Shown here: one piece after another, positions 1-5,810 of the stretch | Numbering within the stretch: position 1 is the stretch's first letter | Layout: each line of letters starts with the position of its first letter | Source: Prolixibacteraceae bacterium UBA6029 | GTDB taxonomy: Bacteria; Bacteroidota; Bacteroidia; Bacteroidales; Prolixibacteraceae | Assembly: GCA_002429385.1 (NCBI GenBank) | Contig: DIZL01000011.1 | Location: 8,508-14,317 of the forward strand | Length of the DNA stretch: 5,810 nucleotides | Reading direction: 5' to 3' | Notes under the pieces: generated by a model | Seen by the model: the letters and a program-made list of their open reading frames with translations, nothing else | What the model was told of the DNA's origin: nothing | Database searches by the model: none | Program-made: the position numbers and the translations under genes

Positions 1-5
1 TGTAA

Positions 6-72
6 CTCTGTGACTTCTCTGTGGGTCTCTGTGTACCTTTATAGATTTCCTTGTGTCCTATGTGTCTATGTG
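6..72 (+). repeat. Degenerate 8-11-bp YYWTGTG repeats after GH5
   Basis: CTCTGTG occurs at 6, 17 and 27, then a decayed CCTTTAT at 36, CCTTGTG at 49 and CTATGTG at 58 and 66. Spacing is mostly 8-11 bp. The array may run past the left edge of the window. It lies immediately downstream of the GH5 stop codon (12 bases) and no clear terminator hairpin is seen there. From memory, similar CTCTGTG strings are frequent between genes in environmental Bacteroidota; this was not checked. Confidence 0.65.
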
Positions 73-84
73 TTTCTTTCCCAA

Positions 85-1095
85 CTATTTATTCACCAAT
101 GCTTTTAAGATCGGTTCGACCCAGCTTTCCTTGTCGATGTTATACACAATAAAGTCGCTGTCAAACTGCCAGTAGGCCCAGCTAAAACCAAGCTTCTCTG
201 CAGTACGGGCTACAAAAGCGGTATAGCGTGCCCGTGAATCCATGTCGCCTTTATCGTAGGAGCCAAATTCTCCTAAAAAGATGGGACGGTTGTTTGCTTT
301 CGACCAATCGGCTGCAACTTGTAATTTTGATTCAATCAATTGCTTATCTTCATTGGTACCCATCCATTTTATATCCTTCAGGTCTTTGGTGGCTTTCGAC
401 CAGGGAGCGCCCTGATGGGTAAAAGTCATCGGATGATAAAAATGAACCGTAGCGATGATGTTCTTATCATTCTCGGGTAATTTAAGGGTAGCTAAACTTT
501 CAATCCCGTTCCAGTTACCGGGACCAATGATGAGCGTCCTATTGGGATTTGTTTTCCGAATAATGGCTGTGGCTTCAGCCAGATAATTATTCCACATATC
601 TACCGTGAGCTTCTGGTTGGGTTCATTCAGCAGTTCAAATATCACCTGACCGGGCTGATCTTTGTAACGTGGTGCAAGCTGACGCCATACCGCAAGAAAC
701 ATCTCCTTTTTCCCGATCGGATCATCGGCCATCTGCGTGAATTCGTGCATGTCAAGAATAACCATCAACTTGGCATCCAGCCCCTTCTTAACCACCCAGT
801 CGAGTGTTTCCAGCCATTTGGAATCAATCTGATAGGTTGATTTGTCCATGTGCGAAAAGGCATACAGGTTAACCCGGATATTGGAGAACCCTGCCTCTTT
901 AATCATTTTGAAATAGCTTTCCTTGAACCGTCCCTTGGTGTAGTCCTTCCAAAAGGCCCTGTCGTAACCAATGATATTAACACCCCTGCCCAGGTTTTTA
1001 CATTGTTGGTCTGCCGTAATAGTTTGTGAATAAGAATTGTTTCCCGTCAGCATAAGGCTGATGAGAATGACCGTAATTAATGCTGTTTTTTTCAT
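85..1095 (-). CDS. Secreted GH5 family endoglucanase-like glycoside hydrolase
   Basis: The 336-residue product is a single-domain glycoside hydrolase family 5 (clan A, TIM barrel) enzyme, a retaining beta-glycosidase that acts outside the cytoplasm on beta-1,4-linked glucan or mannan. Residues 1-23 look like a Sec signal peptide (KK, hydrophobic stretch, then SYSQ); there is no lipobox, so it is not an obvious lipoprotein. Hallmarks seen: Arg74 in NIRVN, His117 in LDMHE, the acid/base Glu158 in LLNEPN, His218 and Tyr220 in VHFYHP, the nucleophile Glu276 in FLGEFGSY, and Trp309 in WAYWQF. The full catalytic set and usual length suggest an intact active enzyme. No carbohydrate-binding module or type IX secretion C-terminal domain is present. 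The start is the only Met before the signal peptide; the preceding bases are A-rich with no Shine-Dalgarno. It lies 88 bp after the symporter stop and is probably cotranscribed with it. The GH5 subfamily, and so cellulase versus mannanase or another specificity, cannot be settled by eye. Confidence 0.93.
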   Translation of the reverse strand: MKKTALITVILISLMLTGNNSYSQTITADQQCKNLGRGVNIIGYDRAFWKDYTKGRFKESYFKMIKEAGFSNIRVNLYAFSHMDKSTYQIDSKWLETLDWVVKKGLDAKLMVILDMHEFTQMADDPIGKKEMFLAVWRQLAPRYKDQPGQVIFELLNEPNQKLTVDMWNNYLAEATAIIRKTNPNRTLIIGPGNWNGIESLATLKLPENDKNIIATVHFYHPMTFTHQGAPWSKATKDLKDIKWMGTNEDKQLIESKLQVAADWSKANNRPIFLGEFGSYDKGDMDSRARYTAFVARTAEKLGFSWAYWQFDSDFIVYNIDKESWVEPILKALVNK

Positions 1096-1102
1096 TTTAT
1101 AG

Positions 1103-1140
1103 ATTTCACGAATTTAAACGAATTACACGGATTTTCCGCG
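1103..1140 (-). repeat. Degenerate 9-10-bp repeats in the symporter-GH5 spacer
   Basis: Plus-strand ACGAATTT (1108), ACGAATTA (1118) and ACGGATTT (1127) recur at 9-10-bp spacing, with a possible further CGCGATAT at 1137. On the coding strand this reads as repeated AATTCGTG/AATCCGTG-like words ending 8 bases before the GH5 start codon. It fills nearly half of the short spacer. No promoter or terminator is visible here, which fits cotranscription of the two genes. Confidence 0.6.
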
Positions 1141-1183
1141 ATATAAGTAATAGGAATGAATATGGTATCTTGTTTTTTATCTA

Positions 1184-2794
1184 TTAAGCCCGTTCTTTCA
1201 ATCTTCTGTTATTCAATTCAATGGTGATGTTATCCATTTTATCTTGATTCAAAGGATATAGCGCCATCACACCGGCAGTAATCAATGCAATGATGGTAGG
1301 TATCCAGCTCATCAGCATAATGATCCCCGGAACTGCACCCTGAATCGACACTTCATTTTGCCCGTTGTAATGGTATGCAGCCAATACAAACCCAATAATT
1401 GCACCTGCGATGCCCCCTCCAAACTTGGTAGCGAATGAACCGGCTGAATAAACAAGTCCAGTAGCCCTACGACCATTTTTAAACTCAGAGTAATCGGCTG
1501 CATCGCCCAGCATGGCAAAGAATAGGGTAGGGAACACGGCTGCCCCAAACTCAGACACAATACCGAGGGAGAAAATACCAATCGTATCTCCTGGGCCGCA
1601 GAAAACAAGCAGAGCATTTACTGCTCCTGAAAATATCAGGGCATAGATAAACAGGTCGCGTTTACCAAACCGTTTTCCCAAAGGAGAGGTGATCATTGCG
1701 CCAGCAATAGAGGCCAGCATTAATCCGATCATATAAGAAGCTGCCAGGAATTGATTGTGCAGATAATGGCTGAAATAGATGACCACAATACCTTGTTTGA
1801 TCGAGTTGTATACGTTGAAAAGTATTCCAATGAAGAGGAGCACTATCCATGGCCTGTTCCGTATGAGGTCTTTCAGGTCTTTACCCAGATTGGTTTCCTG
1901 GTCTTTGGGTGGCTGAACCCGCTCTTTGGTGGTCGCAAAAGTCACCATCAGGAATAAGGACAGGAAAACCGACATGATATAGATGGCCGAACTGTAACCT
2001 CTCTTTTGGTCGATGATACTGATGTTTTGGGATTCCAGTTTTTCTTCTCCGGCGACAATAAATGAATATTTCTTATTGGCTTCCATCGAAAAACTCTTTC
2101 CCTGGGTAGGCACATTGGCGCTGTCTTTAACGGCCTCGGCCCATGAAAATACTGCAATACCGTCTTTGGTTTTGATATTTACATTCTTGATATTCTCAGG
2201 AGTCGATACCGTGACTTCGTATCTTGTCGTATCCAGTTTCTGAACTTCAATCGTAGGATTAATATTTCCGAAGTGTGCAACCAGGAACAACAATGCCCCC
2301 TGAACGACCATACCGCCGGTAAAAGCGCCAACCATACGATACGAACCCAGACTGGTGCGTTCTTTATCGTCACCGCTCATTACAGCCATTAAGGCTCCGT
2401 AGGGAATGTTATTCGCTGTGTAAATCAGGAAAAACAACAGATAGGTAGCATAGGCATAGATCACTTTGCCTGTCGGACCTAAGTTAGGGGTTGTAAACAG
2501 CAATGATAAGGTGATTCCTAAAGGTATGGCAGTCCATAAGATCCAGGGCCTGAATTTGCCGTATTTTGAGTTGGTACGGTCACATACTACCCCCATAAGA
2601 ATATCGATAATTCCATCGCCAAACCGGGCAATCAGGAAAAGCACCCCTACAATTGCGGGATTCAGTCCAAATACATCGGTATAAAAGATAAAGAGGAATG
2701 TGGCAACACCGCGCCAGGCAATGTTTGCAGCGCCATCTCCAAGTGCATAACCAACTTTCTCGGAAAACTTTAGTTTTTGATTGATTAGATTCAT
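1184..2794 (-). CDS. GPH-family (MelB-like) sugar:cation symporter with periplasmic insert
   Basis: This 536-residue inner-membrane protein belongs to the glycoside-pentoside-hexuronide:cation symporter family of the major facilitator superfamily and should import a small sugar or glycoside with Na+ or H+. Twelve hydrophobic segments are visible, with the first ending near YTDVFGL (39-44). Family signatures: R57-x2-D60-x3-D64 in helix 2, matching the cation-site acids of MelB; the loop DRTNSKYGKFRPW (72-84); NIPYGAL (129-135), where MelB has an Asp and this protein Asn129; and GDAADYSEFKNGRR (430-443) followed by Lys457, the counterpart of the MelB helix-11 Lys. These MelB correspondences are from memory. 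Between helix 5 (to about 175) and helix 6 (from about 267) lies an extra hydrophilic, beta-rich stretch of about 85 residues, which makes the protein longer than the usual 450-480. By topology this loop is periplasmic. The neighbouring GH5 enzyme suggests uptake of its oligosaccharide products; the actual substrate is unknown. Confidence 0.92.
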   Translation of the reverse strand: MNLINQKLKFSEKVGYALGDGAANIAWRGVATFLFIFYTDVFGLNPAIVGVLFLIARFGDGIIDILMGVVCDRTNSKYGKFRPWILWTAIPLGITLSLLFTTPNLGPTGKVIYAYATYLLFFLIYTANNIPYGALMAVMSGDDKERTSLGSYRMVGAFTGGMVVQGALLFLVAHFGNINPTIEVQKLDTTRYEVTVSTPENIKNVNIKTKDGIAVFSWAEAVKDSANVPTQGKSFSMEANKKYSFIVAGEEKLESQNISIIDQKRGYSSAIYIMSVFLSLFLMVTFATTKERVQPPKDQETNLGKDLKDLIRNRPWIVLLFIGILFNVYNSIKQGIVVIYFSHYLHNQFLAASYMIGLMLASIAGAMITSPLGKRFGKRDLFIYALIFSGAVNALLVFCGPGDTIGIFSLGIVSEFGAAVFPTLFFAMLGDAADYSEFKNGRRATGLVYSAGSFATKFGGGIAGAIIGFVLAAYHYNGQNEVSIQGAVPGIIMLMSWIPTIIALITAGVMALYPLNQDKMDNITIELNNRRLKERA

Positions 2795-2833
2795 GTCAGT
2801 CAGTATAGGTTTTTTAGTGAAAGCGTTTCGTTA

Positions 2834-2880
2834 GATTTCAAACACTGATCCATGGATCAGTACTTTGATTTCAGATTTCA
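2834..2880 (+). repeat. Three copies of GATTTCA flanking the palindrome
   Basis: GATTTCA occurs at 2834-2840, 2867-2873 and 2874-2880. The first two are 33 bp apart, about three helical turns, and bracket the 18-bp palindrome; the last two are in tandem. These could be half-sites of a transcription factor for the symporter-GH5 unit or chance repeats in AT-rich DNA. Confidence 0.4.
2844..2861. promoter_or_regulatory. 18-bp perfect palindrome, candidate operator before the symporter
   Basis: ACTGATCCATGGATCAGT is perfectly self-complementary over 18 bp. The symmetry extends outward with CAAA (2839-2842) against TTTG (2864-2867) across a small unequal bulge. It ends about 50 bp before the symporter start codon, a typical place for a dimeric repressor or activator site or for an mRNA leader hairpin. 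No regulator gene is in the window, so the binding protein is unknown. Confidence 0.5.
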
Positions 2881-2895
2881 ATGTAATATTACATT
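2880..2895. promoter_or_regulatory. 16-bp perfect palindrome, second candidate operator
   Basis: AATGTAATATTACATT is perfectly self-complementary. Its centre is 35 bp from the centre of the 18-bp palindrome, and it lies about 86 bp before the symporter start. TGTAA/TTACA half-sites are common in bacterial operators of several families, but the sequence alone does not identify the factor. Confidence 0.45.
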
Positions 2896-2911
2896 TTCCT
2901 TCCTTAATGTG

Positions 2912-2942
2912 CAAAATACACAATGAATTTTTATCAATCAAA
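2912..2942 (-). promoter_or_regulatory. Weak Bacteroidota-type promoter candidate for the symporter-GH5 unit
   Basis: On the minus strand, TTTG (2942-2939) is followed after 20 bp by TATTTTG (2918-2912), which resembles the Bacteroidota -33 TTTG and -7 TAnnTTTG elements but is one base short. It would give a leader of about 110 nt containing both palindromes. I found no full TAnnTTTG match in this gap, so this is only the best guess. Confidence 0.25.
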
Positions 2943-2962
2943 TATTTCCTGATTTTTCACAA

Positions 2963-2985
2963 ATTAGGAGATATTAGGAGATATT
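2963..2985 (+). repeat. Tandem 10-bp duplication (ATTAGGAGAT)2
   Basis: Two perfect adjacent copies of ATTAGGAGAT (2963-2972 and 2973-2982) are followed by the first three bases of a third. It lies in the symporter upstream gap. It may be simple slippage or part of the short-period repeats in this gap; no function can be read from it. Confidence 0.8.
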
Positions 2986-3004
2986 GAAAACTATATCAGA
3001 ATTG

Positions 3005-3035
3005 ATTCCCTATAAGAATGATTCTATTCCCTATA
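3005..3035 (+). repeat. Direct repeat ATTCCCTATA around an 11-bp palindrome
   Basis: ATTCCCTATA occurs at 3005-3014 and again at 3026-3035. The 11 bases between them, AGAATGATTCT, are a palindrome around a central G. The 10-11-bp spacing runs nearly in phase into the large 11-bp array that starts at 3037, so this may be a decayed edge of the same structure. Confidence 0.75.
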
Positions 3036-3036
3036 C

Positions 3037-3242
3037 TACCACTGTCGTACCACTGTCATACCACTGTCATATCTCTTTCATACCTCTTTCAGTACAAATT
3101 CGAATATAATACGTAACAAATTCGACACAAATTCGAAGCGGTACGAATTTGTGTCGAATTTGTTACGTATTTGTGTCGAATTTGTGTCGAATTTGTACTG
3201 AAAGAGGTATGAAAGAGGTATGAAAGAGGTATGACAGTGGTA
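3037..3242. repeat. 11-bp repeat array folded back into a giant inverted repeat
   Basis: The stretch is built of consecutive 11-bp units. Plus-strand left arm: TACCACTGTCR three times (3037, 3048, 3059), TAYCTCTTTCA twice (3070, 3081), then GTACAAATTCG (3092), a diverged AATATAATACG (3103), TAACAAATTCG (3114) and ACACAAATTCG (3125). An 8-nt turn AAGCGGTA (3136-3143) follows. The right arm holds the reverse complements: five CGAATTTGT-type units (3144-3198), three TGAAAGAGGTA (3199-3231) and one TGACAGTGGTA (3232-3242). The left-arm units share roughly TAnCnnnTTCR, so they look like one family. The two unit pairs next to the turn match perfectly; farther out the arms differ by one inserted unit and in subtype copy number (3/2/4 against 1/3/5). 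Either strand as RNA, or the DNA as a cruciform, could form a stem of about 100 bp. It lies downstream of the peptidase and about 240 bp before the symporter start. Function is unknown; attenuation, mRNA 3' protection or a genome-wide repeat family are possible. Confidence 0.93.
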
Positions 3243-3369
3243 CGAAATATATAGCAGGAGTTTACAGACCATTCATTACCTGAACAGGAGCAAAAACAGA
3301 AGAATAAATCATTAAACGGGGAAGTTGGTATTGTCCGAAATGGTTTTATGACGGGTGGGTTGAGTTCTT

Positions 3370-3408
3370 ATTACCAAGCGGGTGACTTGGTGTCACACGC
3401 TTAGTAAT
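3370..3408 (-). terminator. 17-bp stem-loop just downstream of the peptidase gene
   Basis: Bases 3370-3386 and 3392-3408 form a 17-bp inverted repeat around a 5-nt loop, 26 bases after the peptidase stop codon. Two positions differ. In minus-strand RNA, the direction of the peptidase, one becomes a G-U wobble and the other a U-C mismatch; in plus-strand RNA they are C-A and G-A mismatches. This favours a role in the peptidase mRNA. No U-tract follows, so it may protect the mRNA 3' end or stop transcription inefficiently rather than act as a textbook terminator. Confidence 0.5.
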
Positions 3409-3434
3409 TTTAAATTAATGTCCTGACTTTCTTC

Positions 3435-5624
3435 TTATTGTAATTTCCCTTTCAGATAGTTAGTCATTTTGGTATAGAGATGCATCGTGGTATTGCCACC
3501 CCGGATACCGTGATTACGATTGGTATATACTGCCATATCAAACTGTACACCTGCCTGTACCATTCGTTCGGTAAATTCCATGGTGTTCTGTACATGAACG
3601 TTATCGTCGGCTGATCCGTGTATAATCAGGTAATTTCCTTTAATCTTATCCGCATGCGAAAGAGGTGAATTGTCGTCATAGCCGTCAGGGTTTTCTTTAG
3701 GTGTCCGCATATAACGCTCAGTATAAACGCTGTCGTAAAAACGCCAGTTGGTAACAGGAGCAACAGATATACCGGCTTTAAAGACATCCGCTCCCTTTTC
3801 CATACAGAGTGCAGCCATAAATCCACCGTAACTCCATCCCCAGATGGCAATGTTGTTCTTGTCAACATAGGATAGTGTTCCAAGATATCTTGCTGCTTCA
3901 ACCTGATCGTCTGATTCGTATTTCCCCAGTTGCATATAAGTCATTTTTCTGAATTCTTCGCCACGGGCACCGGTTCCACGCGGATCAACACAGGCAATCA
4001 GAAATCCTTCCTGTGCCAGGTAATCGTTCCAGCCAATGCTCCATTTGTCCAATACTTCCTGTGAATTCGGACCACTGTACTGGGTCATGATAACGGGATA
4101 TTTCTTCGCCGGATCAAAATTGGCAGGTTTAAGCATCCATCCGTTCAGTTCAATGCCTTCAGCAGTTTTAAAGGTGAAAAACTCCTTTTTGCCAAAAGCA
4201 TATTCGTTCGTCAGTTTCTTTAGCGCTGAATTATCTTCAAGTGTACGGATGAGTTTGCCAGACTGGTCGTGAAGGGTGATCAGGTTTGGAGTCTCGAAGT
4301 TGGTGAAATAATTGATGAAATATTTAAAACCGGTACTGAAATCCGCCTGATTAGTTCCATTCTGTAAAGAAAGCTTCCCTGATTTCTTACCATCCAGGCT
4401 GACGAAATACACTTCACGGCGCATGGGTGATTCTTTGGCGGCCTGGTAATAGAAGATTTTTTTCAACGGATCGAAACCGTAAAACTTGGTTACATCAAAA
4501 TTTCCACTGGTCAGTTGTTTGATTTCAATGCCTTGACGGTCATAAAGGTAAAGCTGTGAGTACCCGCTTCGTTCGCTGTTAAGGACTATGTATCTATTGT
4601 CGGGGAGAAAAATGAAACCATCGTAAAAGCCTTCATCTATGTATCGTTTATTCTTTTCAGTAAAGAAGTTGCGGGTATCGCCTGTAAACGGATTGGCCAG
4701 AACAATATCCAGTTTATTCTGGAGGCGGTTCAGTTTCATGATTGCCAGGTCAGAGGCATCCTGGGTCCATTTGATCCGTGGAATGTATTGCTCCACATCT
4801 GTGCCAATTTCGGCAGTGACACTGCTTTTGGCCTTCAGATCATAGATAAGAACGGATACTACAGAATTTTTCTCCCCGCACTTGGGGTATTTGTATGAAT
4901 AACTTCCCGGATAAAGTACATTCTCCTTTAATGCAGGATTCTGTCCCTGGTACATCGGAATGTTGTACATCGGGACTTCAGTTTCGTTGAATTTCACAAA
5001 GGCCAGAAACTTACTGTCAGGCGACCATTCGTAGGCTTTGTTGAAACCGAATTCTTCCTCATACACCCAGTCTGGGGCCCCGTTAATTATTTCGTTGATT
5101 TTACCATCGCGGGTAACCTGACTCTCGGTTCCAAACTTAAGGCTCTTAACGAATAGATTGTTATTACGCACAAAAGCAACACGTTCACCGTCAGGCGAAA
5201 AAGTGGCAATCTGCTGAGCCCCGTTGGCCGACAGGGAAGTCATTTCTTTGGTAGTGAAATTCCAGATAAAATGGACGGCAGTATAGGAATGGCGGTATAT
5301 CGGCTTCTTTTCGGTGGTGAAAAGAATTTTGGTTTCATCGTCGCTAAACGTATAATCGCTGAAGGTTGTAAATCCGGCGTTTTCAATTTTTGACAGGTCA
5401 AACAGAACGTCTGTCTTTTCACCGGTCTTGTAACTGTATTTTACGATTTTATTGTCTTCCCTGGTGGTGTATGACAAGCCATCATTCATTGAACGAAGTT
5501 CTGTAATACTTTTTGGCATAAATATACGACTGCCAACAACATCTTTCAGTTCTATTTTCTTTTGAGAAAATGCAGCCAATGATATAGTTACGAGTACTAA
5601 AATTAATTTTATCCTGATCTTCAT
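3435..5624 (-). CDS. Periplasmic dipeptidyl peptidase IV (S9B serine peptidase)
   Basis: The 729-residue product is a prolyl-oligopeptidase-clan serine peptidase of subfamily S9B, which removes X-Pro or X-Ala dipeptides from peptide N-termini. Residues 1-20 form a signal peptide (MKIRIK, hydrophobic core, AAFS-Q), placing it in the periplasm or on the cell surface. Residues about 35-470 are the beta-propeller (DPPIV N-terminal domain), with repeated FSPDG/WSPDS-like blades and the S9B signature DWVYEEE at 185-191, whose glutamates bind the substrate N-terminus. Residues about 490-729 are the alpha/beta hydrolase: oxyanion Tyr516 in QYSGPNSQ, DPRGTGARG (547-555), nucleophile Ser598 in GWSYGG, Asp673 in SADDNVH and His705 in NRNHGI, plus DSVYTERYM (631-639) as in animal DPP4. 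All catalytic parts are present and the length is usual. The start precedes the signal peptide; no Shine-Dalgarno is seen. A 640-bp gap separates it from the symporter, so it is likely its own transcription unit with a role in peptide use. Confidence 0.96.
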   Translation of the reverse strand: MKIRIKLILVLVTISLAAFSQKKIELKDVVGSRIFMPKSITELRSMNDGLSYTTREDNKIVKYSYKTGEKTDVLFDLSKIENAGFTTFSDYTFSDDETKILFTTEKKPIYRHSYTAVHFIWNFTTKEMTSLSANGAQQIATFSPDGERVAFVRNNNLFVKSLKFGTESQVTRDGKINEIINGAPDWVYEEEFGFNKAYEWSPDSKFLAFVKFNETEVPMYNIPMYQGQNPALKENVLYPGSYSYKYPKCGEKNSVVSVLIYDLKAKSSVTAEIGTDVEQYIPRIKWTQDASDLAIMKLNRLQNKLDIVLANPFTGDTRNFFTEKNKRYIDEGFYDGFIFLPDNRYIVLNSERSGYSQLYLYDRQGIEIKQLTSGNFDVTKFYGFDPLKKIFYYQAAKESPMRREVYFVSLDGKKSGKLSLQNGTNQADFSTGFKYFINYFTNFETPNLITLHDQSGKLIRTLEDNSALKKLTNEYAFGKKEFFTFKTAEGIELNGWMLKPANFDPAKKYPVIMTQYSGPNSQEVLDKWSIGWNDYLAQEGFLIACVDPRGTGARGEEFRKMTYMQLGKYESDDQVEAARYLGTLSYVDKNNIAIWGWSYGGFMAALCMEKGADVFKAGISVAPVTNWRFYDSVYTERYMRTPKENPDGYDDNSPLSHADKIKGNYLIIHGSADDNVHVQNTMEFTERMVQAGVQFDMAVYTNRNHGIRGGNTTMHLYTKMTNYLKGKLQ

Positions 5625-5739
5625 GATTGTATATCTGTTATCGTTCTTTACTCTGTCAAAACTTCAACTTTTTTTCCATAAAAAAAAGGGCTCTATAACG
5701 TTTTGGGTGGGTAAAGGTAATAAACATAGAAATAAATAG

Positions 5740-5757
5740 TCCCGGTAGTCACCGGGA
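5740..5757. terminator. GC-rich hairpin upstream of the peptidase gene
   Basis: TCCCGGT and ACCGGGA form a perfect 7-bp stem with a 4-nt loop in AT-rich surroundings. On the minus strand it is followed by CTATTTATTTC, a broken U-tract; on the plus strand a run of seven T begins 13 bases later. It could end a minus-strand gene lying beyond the right edge of the window, or sit in the peptidase leader as an attenuator. Its gene cannot be assigned. Confidence 0.5.
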
Positions 5758-5800
5758 TTAAAAATCTTACTTTTTTTAATTCAATCTTCTTAGTACATGA

Positions 5801-5808
5801 CAAAAATA
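5801..5808 (-). promoter_or_regulatory. Possible -7 box (TATTTTTG) upstream of the peptidase
   Basis: The minus strand reads TATTTTTG, a full match to the Bacteroidota -7 consensus TAnnTTTG. The matching -33 element would lie outside the window. If used, the peptidase mRNA would have a leader of about 170 nt that includes the hairpin at 5740-5757. The rest of the 5625-5810 gap holds only AT-rich homopolymer runs near 5668-5688 and no gene. Confidence 0.3.
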
Positions 5809-5810
5809 TA

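Noticed and set aside
1751..2243. Plus-strand open frames (1751-1957 and 2013-2243)
   Set aside because: They lie wholly inside the symporter gene in antisense and encode no recognisable domain.
3037..3242. CRISPR array
   Set aside because: Units are 11 bp with no spacers, and orientation reverses in the middle; no cas gene is nearby.
3005..3253. Insertion sequence or MITE
   Set aside because: There is no transposase frame, no distinct terminal inverted repeats beyond the array itself, and no convincing target-site duplication at its edges.
3078..3272. 64-codon open frame on the minus strand across the 11-bp array
   Set aside because: It is made by the repeats: segments such as KFDTNS recur only because 33 bp (three units) keep the frame. 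There is no family resemblance and no ribosome-binding context.
5668..5688. T7/A7 inverted repeat before the peptidase as a terminator
   Set aside because: The stem is A-T only with no GC-rich part, so it is more likely ordinary AT-rich promoter or leader DNA.

Overview
The window reads as a piece of a Bacteroidota chromosome, probably an environmental, polysaccharide-using member. The reasons are protein style (a secreted GH5 glucanase, a GPH-family sugar symporter and a periplasmic S9B dipeptidyl peptidase IV), no Shine-Dalgarno sequence before any of the three starts, A-rich leaders, and one TAnnTTTG-like -7 box. This assignment is an inference; no marker gene is present. All three genes lie on the minus strand, so transcription runs from high to low coordinates.

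Layout in the direction of transcription: a 186-bp leader region (5625-5810) with a strong 7-bp-stem hairpin and a possible -7 element; a dipeptidyl peptidase IV gene (3435-5624); a 640-bp gene-free gap (2795-3434); a GPH/MelB-type sugar:cation symporter (1184-2794); an 89-97-bp spacer; a secreted GH5 endoglucanase-like hydrolase (85-1095); and a short periodic tail (1-84). The symporter and GH5 enzyme are close enough to be one transcript and make sense together: the enzyme would cut a beta-glucan or beta-mannan outside the cytoplasm and the symporter would import short products across the inner membrane. No SusC/SusD pair, regulator or second glycosidase is visible here. The peptidase probably belongs to a separate unit.

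The most unusual part is the long gap. It holds a 206-bp structure (3037-3242) built almost wholly from 11-bp repeat units. About nine units run in one orientation, then an 8-nt turn, then about nine units in the opposite orientation, with the same three unit subtypes in mirrored order. It is at once a tandem array and a giant hairpin. The gap also carries a 17-bp stem-loop just after the peptidase gene whose minus-strand RNA form pairs better than its plus-strand form, and two perfect palindromes (18 bp and 16 bp) plus three GATTTCA copies just upstream of the symporter. Different degenerate 9-11-bp periodic repeats also occupy the spacer before GH5 and the tail after GH5, so all three gaps downstream of the peptidase carry short-period repeats. 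I see no mobile-element gene, CRISPR array, tRNA or rRNA.
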